DNA of 21,909 bases from Kuafuiihalomonas sp039024635 (GTDB taxonomy: Bacteria; Myxococcota; Kuafuiibacteriia; Kuafuiibacteriales; Kuafuiibacteriaceae): contig JBCCQA010000047.1 in the NCBI GenBank assembly GCA_039024635.1, positions 1 to 21,909 on the forward strand. Direction: 5' to 3'. Positions 15,511 to 21,909 of the stretch are shown in pieces. Under the pieces are notes generated by a model, which made no database searches, had not been told where the DNA came from, and saw nothing but the letters and a program-made list of their open reading frames with translations. The position numbers and the translations under genes are program-made. The first letter of the stretch is position 1, and every line of letters starts with the position of its first letter.

Positions 15511-17379
15511 ATGCACGGGGCGTGGGTCCGTAGAGTTGCTGCGGTGTTCGAAGACCTGGAACGCGAGGAGCTAGAAGCTCGCCTGGAAGCCTGTAGCGAC
15601 CTAAACCCCACCGACCCGGCACGATTACATGCGCTGGGAGGTCTGATCGAACACCAGTTGTTTCGTAGCCGAGATGAGATCCAACCGCTCGTCGAGGAGC
15701 TCGAACGACGCTCTGTCGAGGCGCACTACGAGCTGGGGCTCGCGATGGTCGCGAGAGCGAAGGCGGTCAGACTGGCCTTCTTCGGAGACACGCGAAGAGC
15801 CCTGGAGCTGTCCCAACAGGCGCTCGAGACCTTCACCAGGTTAGGCAACGAGCGGGGGCGCGCCCGCATGCTCGACTTTCTCGCTACGGGGAGTGAAGTC
15901 CTCGGAGACTACCCGACGGCGCTGGAGTTCGCATACTCTTCGCTCGAGGCGAACCGAGCCCTCGGCGACAAGAAGTGGGAGGCCTGGGCCTTGTCTTCAA
16001 TCGGAGGCGTGCTGGCGACCTCGGGAGATGTCGATGGAGCGTTTAGAAACTTAGAAGAAGCGAAGCGATTGTTCGAAGAGCTGGAGCATCTGGTTGGTCT
16101 ACGGAGGGTTCTCGCTCGGCTGGCTTCGCTCTGCAGGTCGGTCGGTCGGCTCGACGAAGGACTCGGCTACCAGGAAGAGGCTCTTCGGATCCTAAGGCCC
16201 GATGCACCGGCACACATGAGGGGCATGGCGCACGCCGAGCTCGCGGCAACTCAGCGTTCCTTGGGCCGAGAGGACGCTGCCCAAGAGCAAGTCGAGCAAG
16301 CCATCCAGTACTTCGCTCAGGATCAGGATGCGCTGCGTTCCGAGCACCGCGTGATCCAGACGCGTCTCCTCTTGGACCAGGGCAAGCTTCAGCTGGCGAA
16401 GACCGTTCTCAGAGCAGCTCTCGAGAAGGCCGACGACCAAAGCCCCCTCCCCGATCGAGTGCGCCTTCACCAACTGGCGTCGGAGCTCCATGCGCAACTT
16501 GGCGACCATCGCACGGCCTTCGAGCAGCTCTCAATCCACACCCGGCTCCAAAGCGAGCTCTTGGACCAGAAGAGCCGCAACGCAATCCAGCGCCTTCAGA
16601 TCCGGATGGAGACCGAATCGGCACGCAAGGAGGCCGAGATTCATCGGCTGCGATTCGCAGAGCTGAAGGAGGCACAGGCCCACCTCATCGAGTCCGAGAA
16701 GTCTTCTCTCCTAGGAGACATCGCTGCCGGCCTCGCTCACGAGGTCAACACGCCGCTCGGAGTCGTCAGTAGCAACGTGTCGGTGCTCGAGCGATGTATC
16801 GACCGTATGGAGGGCCAGTCGACGATCCAGGCTGCGCTGCGGGCCGTAGCCGAGACCAATCGTGTGGCGACCACTCGCATGAATGAGCTGGTGACCAGCC
16901 TGCGGCATTTCGTGCGGCTGGACGAAGCAGAGTACCAGCGAACCGACGTCGTCGAAGGACTCGAGAGTGCCCTGACGCTGTTGGAGCCGACGCTACCGGA
17001 CGGTATCGAGGTCAATCGTAGCCTCGATCCAGTGCCGGCGGTACTGGGCTGGCCTAGCGAACTCAATCAGGCCTTCCTCGCTCTGCTCAAGAACGCAGTG
17101 CAGGCCATCCAGAGCTCGGGACAGATCTCGGTTCGCTCGGAGCATGAGGGCGACAACGTGCTGATCGCAGTCGCCGACACCGGAGTAGGCATCCCCGAAG
17201 AAGAGCAGCGAGACCTCTTCGAAGTGAAGTTCTCGAACCAAGGTTCTCGGGTTCGATTGCGGATGGGACTCGCCACAGTCGCGTCGGTTGTCGCGAAGCA
17301 CCGTGGAAAGATCGAGGTTTCCAGTCGAGTAAGCGAAGGCTCGGTGTTTACGATTCGACTTCCGATCGTACCGCCATGA
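15511..17379 (+). CDS. soluble TPR-containing sensor histidine kinase
   Basis: The 622-residue protein has no signal peptide or membrane helix. Residues about 1-360 are TPR-like helix pairs (for example RALELSQQALETFTRLGNER and GDYPTALEFAYSSLEANRAL). A coiled-coil linker (about 350-400) leads to the kinase core. Its H-box is LAHEVNTPLG with phospho-acceptor His410, its N-box is LLKNAVQAI with Asn528, and its G1 box is ADTGVGIPEEE with Asp556. The ATP-lid end is atypical, RVRLRMGLATVASVV instead of a GTGLGL run. It is probably a cytosolic kinase that senses a protein or ligand through its TPRs. No response regulator is in the window, so it is an orphan here. ATG 15511 is preceded by GGAGGGG with a long 12-nt spacing; GTG 15544 is a possible alternative. 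Confidence 0.9.
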   Translation: MHGAWVRRVAAVFEDLEREELEARLEACSDLNPTDPARLHALGGLIEHQLFRSRDEIQPLVEELERRSVEAHYELGLAMVARAKAVRLAFFGDTRRALELSQQALETFTRLGNERGRARMLDFLATGSEVLGDYPTALEFAYSSLEANRALGDKKWEAWALSSIGGVLATSGDVDGAFRNLEEAKRLFEELEHLVGLRRVLARLASLCRSVGRLDEGLGYQEEALRILRPDAPAHMRGMAHAELAATQRSLGREDAAQEQVEQAIQYFAQDQDALRSEHRVIQTRLLLDQGKLQLAKTVLRAALEKADDQSPLPDRVRLHQLASELHAQLGDHRTAFEQLSIHTRLQSELLDQKSRNAIQRLQIRMETESARKEAEIHRLRFAELKEAQAHLIESEKSSLLGDIAAGLAHEVNTPLGVVSSNVSVLERCIDRMEGQSTIQAALRAVAETNRVATTRMNELVTSLRHFVRLDEAEYQRTDVVEGLESALTLLEPTLPDGIEVNRSLDPVPAVLGWPSELNQAFLALLKNAVQAIQSSGQISVRSEHEGDNVLIAVADTGVGIPEEEQRDLFEVKFSNQGSRVRLRMGLATVASVVAKHRGKIEVSSRVSEGSVFTIRLPIVPP

Positions 17380-17534
17380 TGTCGTGTGTTCACACCCTCG
17401 GAGTCTCGAGGATGCGATGATTCGCCATGGGGAACCGAAGACCGAGCCTTGGCCAGCACCCGGCTTTTTCGGTCTGGCCGGCCCCTGTGGGCGAGTTCGA
17501 GAGAAGTCGCATCTACAAACGGATCCACGGCACC

Positions 17535-18284
17535 CTACGGGGTTTTTGCAGCCAACCGCAAGATGATGTGGGTGGAGCCTTGCTCGAGCGTTGTGGCCGC
17601 CGTTTGCAGGCCAGACTGTTCTCCCCACGCCGAGACTTCCGCCGCGCCAATACGTAGCTTCACGTAGTCGCTCATCCGGGTCAAAGGTCCGTCGGCCCTG
17701 ACTTCGGTGAGGATATCCGTCACGCGGAGTCGTCGGTCGTCGAGCGCCTCCAACAAGCAATGCATCGATCTATGAGCGTCGCGCGCAACAGGGATGAAGC
17801 GGGCCAGCCCTTCGAGATCGCTCTTTGTCGAGTCTCGGTAGCCTAGGACCAAGCGCCCGCCCGGGTTCAGGTGCTGAGCCGCAGCCGTGAGCATCCGCTG
17901 CACCTCTTCCACGGAGCTCAGATGGGTGATGGTGTCACCAAGACATAGGATGACGTCCCACCTTCTCTCGACCGTGGTATCCAAGAAGCACAGAAGGTCA
18001 TCGGTCGATTGGGCGATGCTCAGCTCTCTTGCCTCGGCCACGGCTCGAAGCTCGCCCATCAGCGCCGCGTTCGTATCGACGACGGTCACATTCTTCCCTG
18101 CCTCGGCCAGGGGAATGGCATGGACGCCGAAACCTGCGCCGAGGTCGAGGTAGCTCTCGGCATCCAGCAAGTCGAGCTGCCGGAGGAGCCGCATGGCTCT
18201 CTCGAATGGATCGCCTCCGACCGATACGGACCACTTGAAGATCGGTCCCAGCAGACGGTCATAGTGTTCGCCGACCGAGTTCAT
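17535..18284 (-). CDS. SAM-dependent methyltransferase, class I
   Basis: The 249-residue protein shows class I methyltransferase motifs in order. Motif I is YLDLGAGFGVHAIPLAEAG (about 45-63), followed by the post-I acidic strand VTVVDTN (Asp70). A central strand is RWDVILCLGDTITHL (about 108-122), and LNPGGRLVLGYRD is near 138-150. It transfers a methyl group from S-adenosylmethionine, with substrate unknown. The CLGDTITHL piece resembles small-molecule or glycine/sarcosine-type methyltransferases of the Methyltransf_25 group, but that is a weak hint. It is divergent from the TetR gene with 54 bp between starts, and the shared palindrome suggests TetR-type control. AAAGG directly abuts the ATG, so the transcript may be leaderless or the true start may differ slightly. 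Confidence 0.87.
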   Translation of the reverse strand: MNSVGEHYDRLLGPIFKWSVSVGGDPFERAMRLLRQLDLLDAESYLDLGAGFGVHAIPLAEAGKNVTVVDTNAALMGELRAVAEARELSIAQSTDDLLCFLDTTVERRWDVILCLGDTITHLSSVEEVQRMLTAAAQHLNPGGRLVLGYRDSTKSDLEGLARFIPVARDAHRSMHCLLEALDDRRLRVTDILTEVRADGPLTRMSDYVKLRIGAAEVSAWGEQSGLQTAATTLEQGSTHIILRLAAKTP

Positions 18285-18300
18285 CCTTTCTCACATGATA

Positions 18301-18320
18301 TAGACAGACTGGTCTGTCTA
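18301..18320. promoter_or_regulatory. TetR-type operator palindrome
   Basis: TAGACAGAC (18301-18309) and GTCTGTCTA (18312-18320) are exact reverse complements with a TG spacer. The flanks are AT-rich (CATGATA to the left, CATTATTG to the right) and could supply -10 elements for the two divergent genes, so a bound repressor would block both. Size and symmetry fit operators of TetR/AcrR proteins, and the adjacent gene encodes one. Confidence 0.82.
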
Positions 18321-18338
18321 CATTATTGAGGGCTCATC

Positions 18339-18920
18339 ATGCAAAGCTCACCGCGGGACCGCTTGCTCACCACACTCGACGACATGTCGACGAGGGGAAG
18401 CGTGATGGACGTCGGAATCAACACCGTCCTCAGGGCCTCAAGCGTAGCCAAGGCCTCGTTGTACGAACACTTTGGCTCGAAGGAGGGTCTGATCGTCGCT
18501 TGGCTAGAGGCGCGTCAGACCCAGTGGTTTGGATGGTTCGAGGGACACGTCGCTGAGCAGGCAGACCAAGCGGACCCGCGAAGCGAGCTCGATGCGGCCT
18601 TCGGCTTTCTCGAGACTTGGCTTGGTCGAAGCGACTTTGCCGGATGCCCCTTCTTGAGCATCTATCTCCAGCTCAACACACCCGACCATCCAGCGGCAGA
18701 GTCCTCACGGGCGTACGCCCGGCGGCTGCATGCGTTCTTTCGTCGGCACCTGTCCGCCCTGGGGGCGGGGAGCAGACCCACGGAACGGGCGGCAAGCACC
18801 CTCCTCGAGCTCTTTCTGGGAGCCATCGTCGTGAAGCAGCTCGGTATCGGGCGAAGTCCAGCCAAGACCGCCCGAAGCGCGGCACGGCAAGTCGTTAATC
18901 ATGCCCAATCCGATCATTAG
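18339..18920 (+). CDS. TetR/AcrR-family transcriptional regulator
   Basis: The 193-residue protein has an N-terminal helix-turn-helix (about 26-46, INTVLRASSVAKASLYEHFG then SKEGLIVAWLE), the TetR_N hallmark. A C-terminal helical ligand and dimer domain includes CPFLSIYLQLNTPDHPA. The FxGCPFLxxxxE-like segment is common in TetR proteins with a TetR_C_33/AcrR-like C-domain. It should repress its own gene and the divergent methyltransferase until a small molecule binds. ATG 18339 has GAGG about 7 nt upstream, just right of the palindrome. The inducer is unknown. Confidence 0.92.
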   Translation: MQSSPRDRLLTTLDDMSTRGSVMDVGINTVLRASSVAKASLYEHFGSKEGLIVAWLEARQTQWFGWFEGHVAEQADQADPRSELDAAFGFLETWLGRSDFAGCPFLSIYLQLNTPDHPAAESSRAYARRLHAFFRRHLSALGAGSRPTERAASTLLELFLGAIVVKQLGIGRSPAKTARSAARQVVNHAQSDH

Positions 18921-19340
18921 GAGCCCGTTCGTCACGACCGTAGAGGCCGCGGCCATTTGCCGCGGCAGACCTCGAACCATCCCCGGGTAGGTCCATGGCC
19001 GCTACTTCGAGCCGTTCGTCAGGGGGTAGGGCCGTCTTCTGGAAGCTGGTGAAGGCAAGGACACAACGGCTGGAGAGGCGGCAGGCACCCCTTGGATTCC
19101 CTCTTGCGAGAAAGCCTGGCGGGGCACGACCAGTCTTCAGCCATACAGAAGCTGAACGACTTCGTAGCGGCCTGAAGGCGAAGGCGCGAGCCCGGCTCCC
19201 CAGCTTCAGAAGTCCGACCAGCCCGCTTCGCAAGGGGGGGGCGGACTACGCGTTCATCGCCTCCTGCCGGGCCGATCGTTGCAGCGCGATGGAGCGGGGT
19301 GAGGATTTGCCTCGGAGTTGGCGACGTCAGATAGCAGTTG
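18921..19340. other. gene-free stretch of about 420 bp
   Basis: No reading frame here has protein-like text on either strand. It contains a GC-rich hairpin near its left end (listed separately) and an 8-base G run at 19234-19241. I see no recognisable RNA gene, IS end or promoter. The right end lies beyond the stop of the serine hydrolase gene, so it separates two convergent genes. Confidence 0.6.
18946..18966 (+). terminator. GC-rich hairpin after the TetR gene
   Basis: GCCGCGG (18946-18952) pairs perfectly with CCGCGGC (18960-18966) around a 7-nt loop, starting 26 bp after the TetR stop codon. The position fits a transcription terminator, but no T-tract follows it. Confidence 0.4.
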
Positions 19341-20708
19341 TCAGCGGTGGTCGAGGGATTCGCCCTGGCGCACGGCCGTCATTGCAACACCAGCATTCAA
19401 GCGAATCTTGAGCGACGCGCATTCGTCAGAAGCCGACTCCAATACGACTGAGAAGGGAAGCAAGACCTCAGGCTGTTCAGGCTCGACGAAGTGCAGCTCT
19501 CCGTCCTCGGCAAGGCGGAGTAAGAAACGCGACGTGCCCGGGCCCTGGCGAATGCTCGCGCTGAGCCCCGGCCCCAACTGGATCTGGATACCTGGGTCAG
19601 CTTCGAGCTCATAGGTCCCGGTGCATTCCCCGAGAGCATCGGACGGCGTGGGCATGCCCTTGTATCGCCAGGTCCGTTCTGGCCCTGGCTGGCCCTCGAC
19701 TACGATCCTTCGGATGTCCGGAATCATGACTGGCAACGGAGCATCGTCGACGACACTAATCAGGTAGATCCCAACCGTTTCAGCATCCGGAATGGTCCCT
19801 CCGAAAGCCATGTACCCGGGAACCCGACCGGCGTGGCGCGCGAGCTTGGGCAGCGCGGCCCGCGTCTCTTTCGAGATGAACGTGTTGCTTTGAGCCCCAA
19901 TGAAGAACCTCTCCAGGTCGTCTACAGTCGAGAGCAAGCCTCCGGACGCCCGATGTAAACCAACTTGCCGAAGTGTGGTGGGGACTTCGGAGAGCTGAGA
20001 AAGATGACCACTTCGCCACTCAAAGGAAGCTGCCACTGTATCGAGGCTGAATTCGAACCCCGTCGACTCAAGTCCAAGCGGGTCCAGAACGTAGGTTCGC
20101 ATCAGCTGGTCGAGGCTCGTAGCAAGGTGAGCGGACAACGCGGCGCCTCCTGCCAAGTAGGCGCAGTTGGAGTAGTGGCCTTCAGCTGCAGAACTTGGAA
20201 GGGGTGGACTCGCCAGACATCGAGACAGCTCATCCGTTTCCGCCGGCTGCGGTATGGGCTCTCTCGGGAAGCGGGTGCGATGCTCGAGGATCTCTAGGAA
20301 GGTAGTGTTGCTGTATACGCCGTCGTGACCGAGGAGAGGCCCAATCCTCGTCTCCAGGTTCAACAGGCCCGCGTCCATGAGTCGACCGCACAGGGCGACG
20401 AAGTAAAGCTTCGTGATGGAGCCGACCGGGGCCCAGATTGGCCCACGGATTGGTCGACCTGTCCAAGTCCTGCGCGGCCCCAATCGAGCGTCCAGAACGA
20501 CTTGGCCCTTCCTCGTCACTCGGATGTCGCCGGCGAACCGGCCCGCCGCCAGTAGCCCCCGCAGGTAGTTCGACAGTCGCCCCTCTAGGTCGCGCGCCTC
20601 CTGTGGAGCGAAATCGCCGGCGGCGACCGCCCCGGTAGAGTCGGGCTCGACGGAAGCACAGGCGGCCACAACCGCCAGGAGCCCACATGAAACGGCCGAA
20701 CGGCACAT
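19341..20708 (-). CDS. beta-lactamase-family serine hydrolase, predicted lipoprotein
   Basis: The 455-residue protein has a lipobox (GLLAVVAAC, Cys17) and a serine beta-lactamase/PBP4-like domain (about 35-330). The SxxK motif is SITK (Ser97, Lys100), the Tyr-x-Asn motif is YSN (179-181), and the third motif is HAG (292-294) inside RHAGRVPGYMAFGG. The segment HRASGGLLSTVDDLERF is typical of class C-like hydrolases (Pfam Beta-lactamase). A C-terminal region of about 110 residues (ECTGTYELEADPGIQIQLGP) resembles the small beta domain appended to such enzymes. Likely roles are esterase, peptidase or cell-wall enzyme; resistance is not implied. ATG 20708 is chosen for the signal peptide; GTG 20711 is equivalent and the frame extends to GTG 20879 without signal-like sequence. 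Confidence 0.88.
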   Translation of the reverse strand: MCRSAVSCGLLAVVAACASVEPDSTGAVAAGDFAPQEARDLEGRLSNYLRGLLAAGRFAGDIRVTRKGQVVLDARLGPRRTWTGRPIRGPIWAPVGSITKLYFVALCGRLMDAGLLNLETRIGPLLGHDGVYSNTTFLEILEHRTRFPREPIPQPAETDELSRCLASPPLPSSAAEGHYSNCAYLAGGAALSAHLATSLDQLMRTYVLDPLGLESTGFEFSLDTVAASFEWRSGHLSQLSEVPTTLRQVGLHRASGGLLSTVDDLERFFIGAQSNTFISKETRAALPKLARHAGRVPGYMAFGGTIPDAETVGIYLISVVDDAPLPVMIPDIRRIVVEGQPGPERTWRYKGMPTPSDALGECTGTYELEADPGIQIQLGPGLSASIRQGPGTSRFLLRLAEDGELHFVEPEQPEVLLPFSVVLESASDECASLKIRLNAGVAMTAVRQGESLDHR

Positions 20709-21000
20709 CACGCACAACCTGCAGACGCTCGCTCCACCAAACGGGGTATAGGGATGTGGTCGGGTTGCCAACACCTCGTTGCCCGGAATCAAGCCGTTCG
20801 AGCTACGGTACACGCAAGTCGCCAGCTCCCGCTCGGGAGCCGAATCAGTTTCTTCAGGGGGCTTCTTCGTCTTCGCCACGTGGCCAGCCTCCCGGAGGTG
20901 AGCCAGGCCTGTTCAGCGACACAACCTCGGGGTTGTGGCGTGAGTGGACACGTTTTGGACACGGTCAGGGCAGCGCGTTGCTAGATCCCTGAAGTGATTA
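20709..21000. other. gene-free stretch upstream of the serine hydrolase
   Basis: No supported gene lies in these about 290 bp. They hold the hydrolase promoter region, a 7-bp stem hairpin (CACAACC 20920-20926 with GGTTGTG 20931-20937), and two TGGACACG copies (20945-20952 and 20956-20963) next to the tRNA fragment. Confidence 0.55.
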
Positions 21001-21045
21001 TCGGGGCGAGAGGATTCGAACCTCCGGCCTCTTGACCCCCAGTCA
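21001..21045 (-). other. tRNA-Pro(GGG) 3' half, att-like fragment
   Basis: Read on the minus strand, this is the 3' part of a tRNA. It has an anticodon loop CTGGGGG (anticodon GGG, at 21038-21040), a variable loop, a T-arm GGAGG-TTCGAAT-CCTCT, the 3' acceptor strand CGCCCCG and discriminator A at 21001. No CCA is encoded. The 5' side (21046-21075) does not form a D-arm, and CGGGCAT there only partly pairs with the acceptor strand, so the tRNA is incomplete. Such 3' halves, cut near the anticodon loop, are what tyrosine integrases leave as attachment-site repeats. By that logic the chromosome lies left and the inserted element right. Confidence 0.65.
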
Positions 21046-21134
21046 TCTGCCGAGGCCTCGCGACATGCCCGAAATCAGCGATTCAAGGCACTTAGGCCCT
21101 ATCTCAGGGACACGGCGAGACGCCACGGGACACC

Positions 21135-21158
21135 GTTATGGTGTCAGTTATGGAGTCA
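21135..21158 (+). repeat. tandem 12-bp repeat, one mismatch
   Basis: GTTATGGTGTCA (21135-21146) is directly followed by GTTATGGAGTCA (21147-21158). The first copy also sits in an inverted repeat GACACC-GTTAT-GGTGTC (21129-21145). It lies between the tRNA fragment and the nuclease-like ORF. Confidence 0.6.
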
Positions 21159-21183
21159 AATATCGACCTGATAGGGTCGTCCT

Positions 21184-21609
21184 GTGACCGCGAAACAGAA
21201 ACACGAACTCCGGGTGGGCAATGCACTTCTCAGCCGTATCGCGATGCCTCTTGCGGCTCAGACCTGGAAGTCTGACCCTCCGGACATCCTCCTTCGAGGT
21301 GATGGCCTCGTCATCGGACTTGAGCTTCGCCACATCACCAACGACGAGGAGGGTCGTGAAGGTTCTCCCGCGATGATTCATGACGAGTTTGACTGCGGTC
21401 AAGACAAGGTTCGACTGGCCTGGTCCACCCCTTCACGTGTCCTGTTCGGTCTCCCCGAGAGCTGGCTTGAGCAAAGTCGATGCGATCCTTGAGGCTATGC
21501 GCTTCGGATGTGAGAGGCACGGCCAGTCACAACGACACCGTACAGAGATGCTCGATCTCCGGAAGGAGATAGCTGACCGAGACCTGGTCTCCCCAGTTGG
21601 GCTTGTAGT
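21184..21609 (+). pseudogene. frameshifted and IS-interrupted nuclease-like ORF
   Basis: From a GTG at 21184 one frame reads ELRVGNALLSRIAMPLAAQ, then SDPPDILLRGDGLVIGLELR, then REGSPAMIHDEF. This resembles the core of a PD-(D/E)XK-like fold (acidic residue, about 10-15 residues, hydrophobic strand with E-x-K/R), with Arg in place of the final Lys. Protein-like text then moves to the +1 frame (PPLHVSCSVSPRAGLSKVDA and FGCERHGQSQRHRTEML), so a frameshift lies about 21390-21425. That frame is cut at 21610 by the end of an IS element. It is a dead gene, perhaps once part of a mobile or defence cargo. The family match is a pattern judgement only. Confidence 0.5.
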
Positions 21610-21909
21610 TGCCCCCGTCAAACCGGACACCAAATTCAGGCCGAGTTGCCCCGGCGATACTCCCTCGGGGACCTCATCTTGAGGCCCTTGTGGGGATGAT
21701 TCTCGTTGTAGTCCTCGATCCAGATCGGCAGCAGCCGCAGGACCGTCTCTGCATCCCAAAGATCGGCCAAGTATACGTAGTCGCGCTTCAGCGTCTTCAC
21801 CATCGCCTCCGCCATGCCGTTAGACTCAGGCGAGTACGATGGCGTGTCCGCACCAGCAGACCGCACTCGCGACCAAAGCGACGGGTCTCGTGCGCGACGT
21901 ACGGCGGGC
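21610..21909 (-). mobile_element. IS3-family insertion sequence, transposase 3' end, partial
   Basis: An IS element enters from the right edge. Its probable terminal repeat is at 21610-21630, beginning TGCCCCCGTCAAACCGGACA, only 5 bp beyond the transposase stop codon. The TG outer end is usual for IS3-family elements. The left part of the element, the other terminal repeat and the target duplication are outside the window. Confidence 0.65.
21636..21909 (-). pseudogene. IS3-family transposase (OrfB, rve core) C-terminus, frameshifted
   Basis: The last 70 or so residues are unmistakable IS3 OrfB: SYSPESNGMAEAMVKTLKRD with the catalytic Glu of the DDE triad in MAEA, DYVYLADLWDAETVLRLLP, then WIEDYNENHPHKGLKMRSPR and a stop at 21636. 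Upstream, the matching text continues in a different frame (PPYVAHETRRFGRECGLLVR), so one base is missing near 21841-21842, where a GGG run is expected in place of GG. The 5' part lies beyond the window. As read, the transposase is inactive unless the missing base is a sequencing or assembly error. Confidence 0.85.

Noticed and set aside
17530..17552. T-run after a GC stretch that looked like a terminator
   Set aside because: The T-run encodes the last Lys codons of the methyltransferase on the minus strand, and the stem is only about 3 bp.
21001..21075. A complete tRNA-Pro gene
   Set aside because: The 5' half does not form a D-arm and the acceptor stem pairs at only about 5 of 7 positions, so only the 3' half is claimed.
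1..21909. CRISPR array, rRNA or toxin-antitoxin locus
   Set aside because: No regularly spaced direct repeats, no rRNA-like sequence and no paired small genes with such features were seen.

Overview
The window is high-GC DNA that looks like an accessory or lineage-specific part of a Myxococcota (deltaproteobacterial) chromosome. The evidence is the many predicted lipoproteins with Asp/Gly/Pro-rich linkers of the DAG...PD...DMG type, a Cys-rich surface protein, a sigma/FecR pair whose FecR carries a TPR tail, a TPR-histidine kinase and a bacterial serpin. The taxonomic call is an inference from protein style; no marker gene is present.

Layout. At the left edge (1-110) I see no gene I can support. 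A homocysteine S-methyltransferase-like gene (minus strand) follows. Positions 1264-6817 form an envelope-signalling island. On the plus strand an ECF-type sigma factor, a FecR-like anti-sigma/TPR protein joined by an ATGA overlap, and a large lipoprotein follow one another. Divergently, on the minus strand, lie a beta-barrel-like exported protein and a small lipoprotein, also joined by an ATGA overlap. A choice-of-anchor-D-like lipoprotein (6946-7761) comes next. Positions 7762-9962 hold a serpin lipoprotein on the minus strand, a short possible gene remnant and a PHB-depolymerase-like gene truncated at its catalytic serine. Two more plus-strand lipoproteins follow: a two-OB-fold protein and a protein with 57 cysteines.

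Positions 12773-15460 carry a divergent pair: a CgeB-like glycosyltransferase (minus) and a GMC-family FAD oxidoreductase (plus). Their start codons are only about 45 bp apart, with a perfect 9-3-9 inverted repeat between them. A soluble TPR-histidine kinase with no response regulator in the window follows. Next is a methyltransferase/TetR divergent pair with a perfect 20-bp operator-like palindrome between the genes. After a gene-free stretch of about 420 bp there is a serine beta-lactamase-family lipoprotein on the minus strand.

The right end (from about 20900) looks like the edge of a decayed mobile element. It has the 3' half of a tRNA-Pro(GGG) gene without a matching 5' half, flanked on each side by two GGACAC motifs. 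Beyond it are a frameshifted nuclease-like ORF and the end of an IS3-family insertion sequence. The IS transposase is itself frameshifted and runs off the window.

How the genes may work together: most products are predicted to sit in or on the envelope. The sigma/FecR unit probably controls its flanking lipoprotein and barrel genes, the TetR protein probably controls itself and the methyltransferase, and the glycosyltransferase and oxidoreductase may modify one glycan. None of these links is proven by sequence alone.
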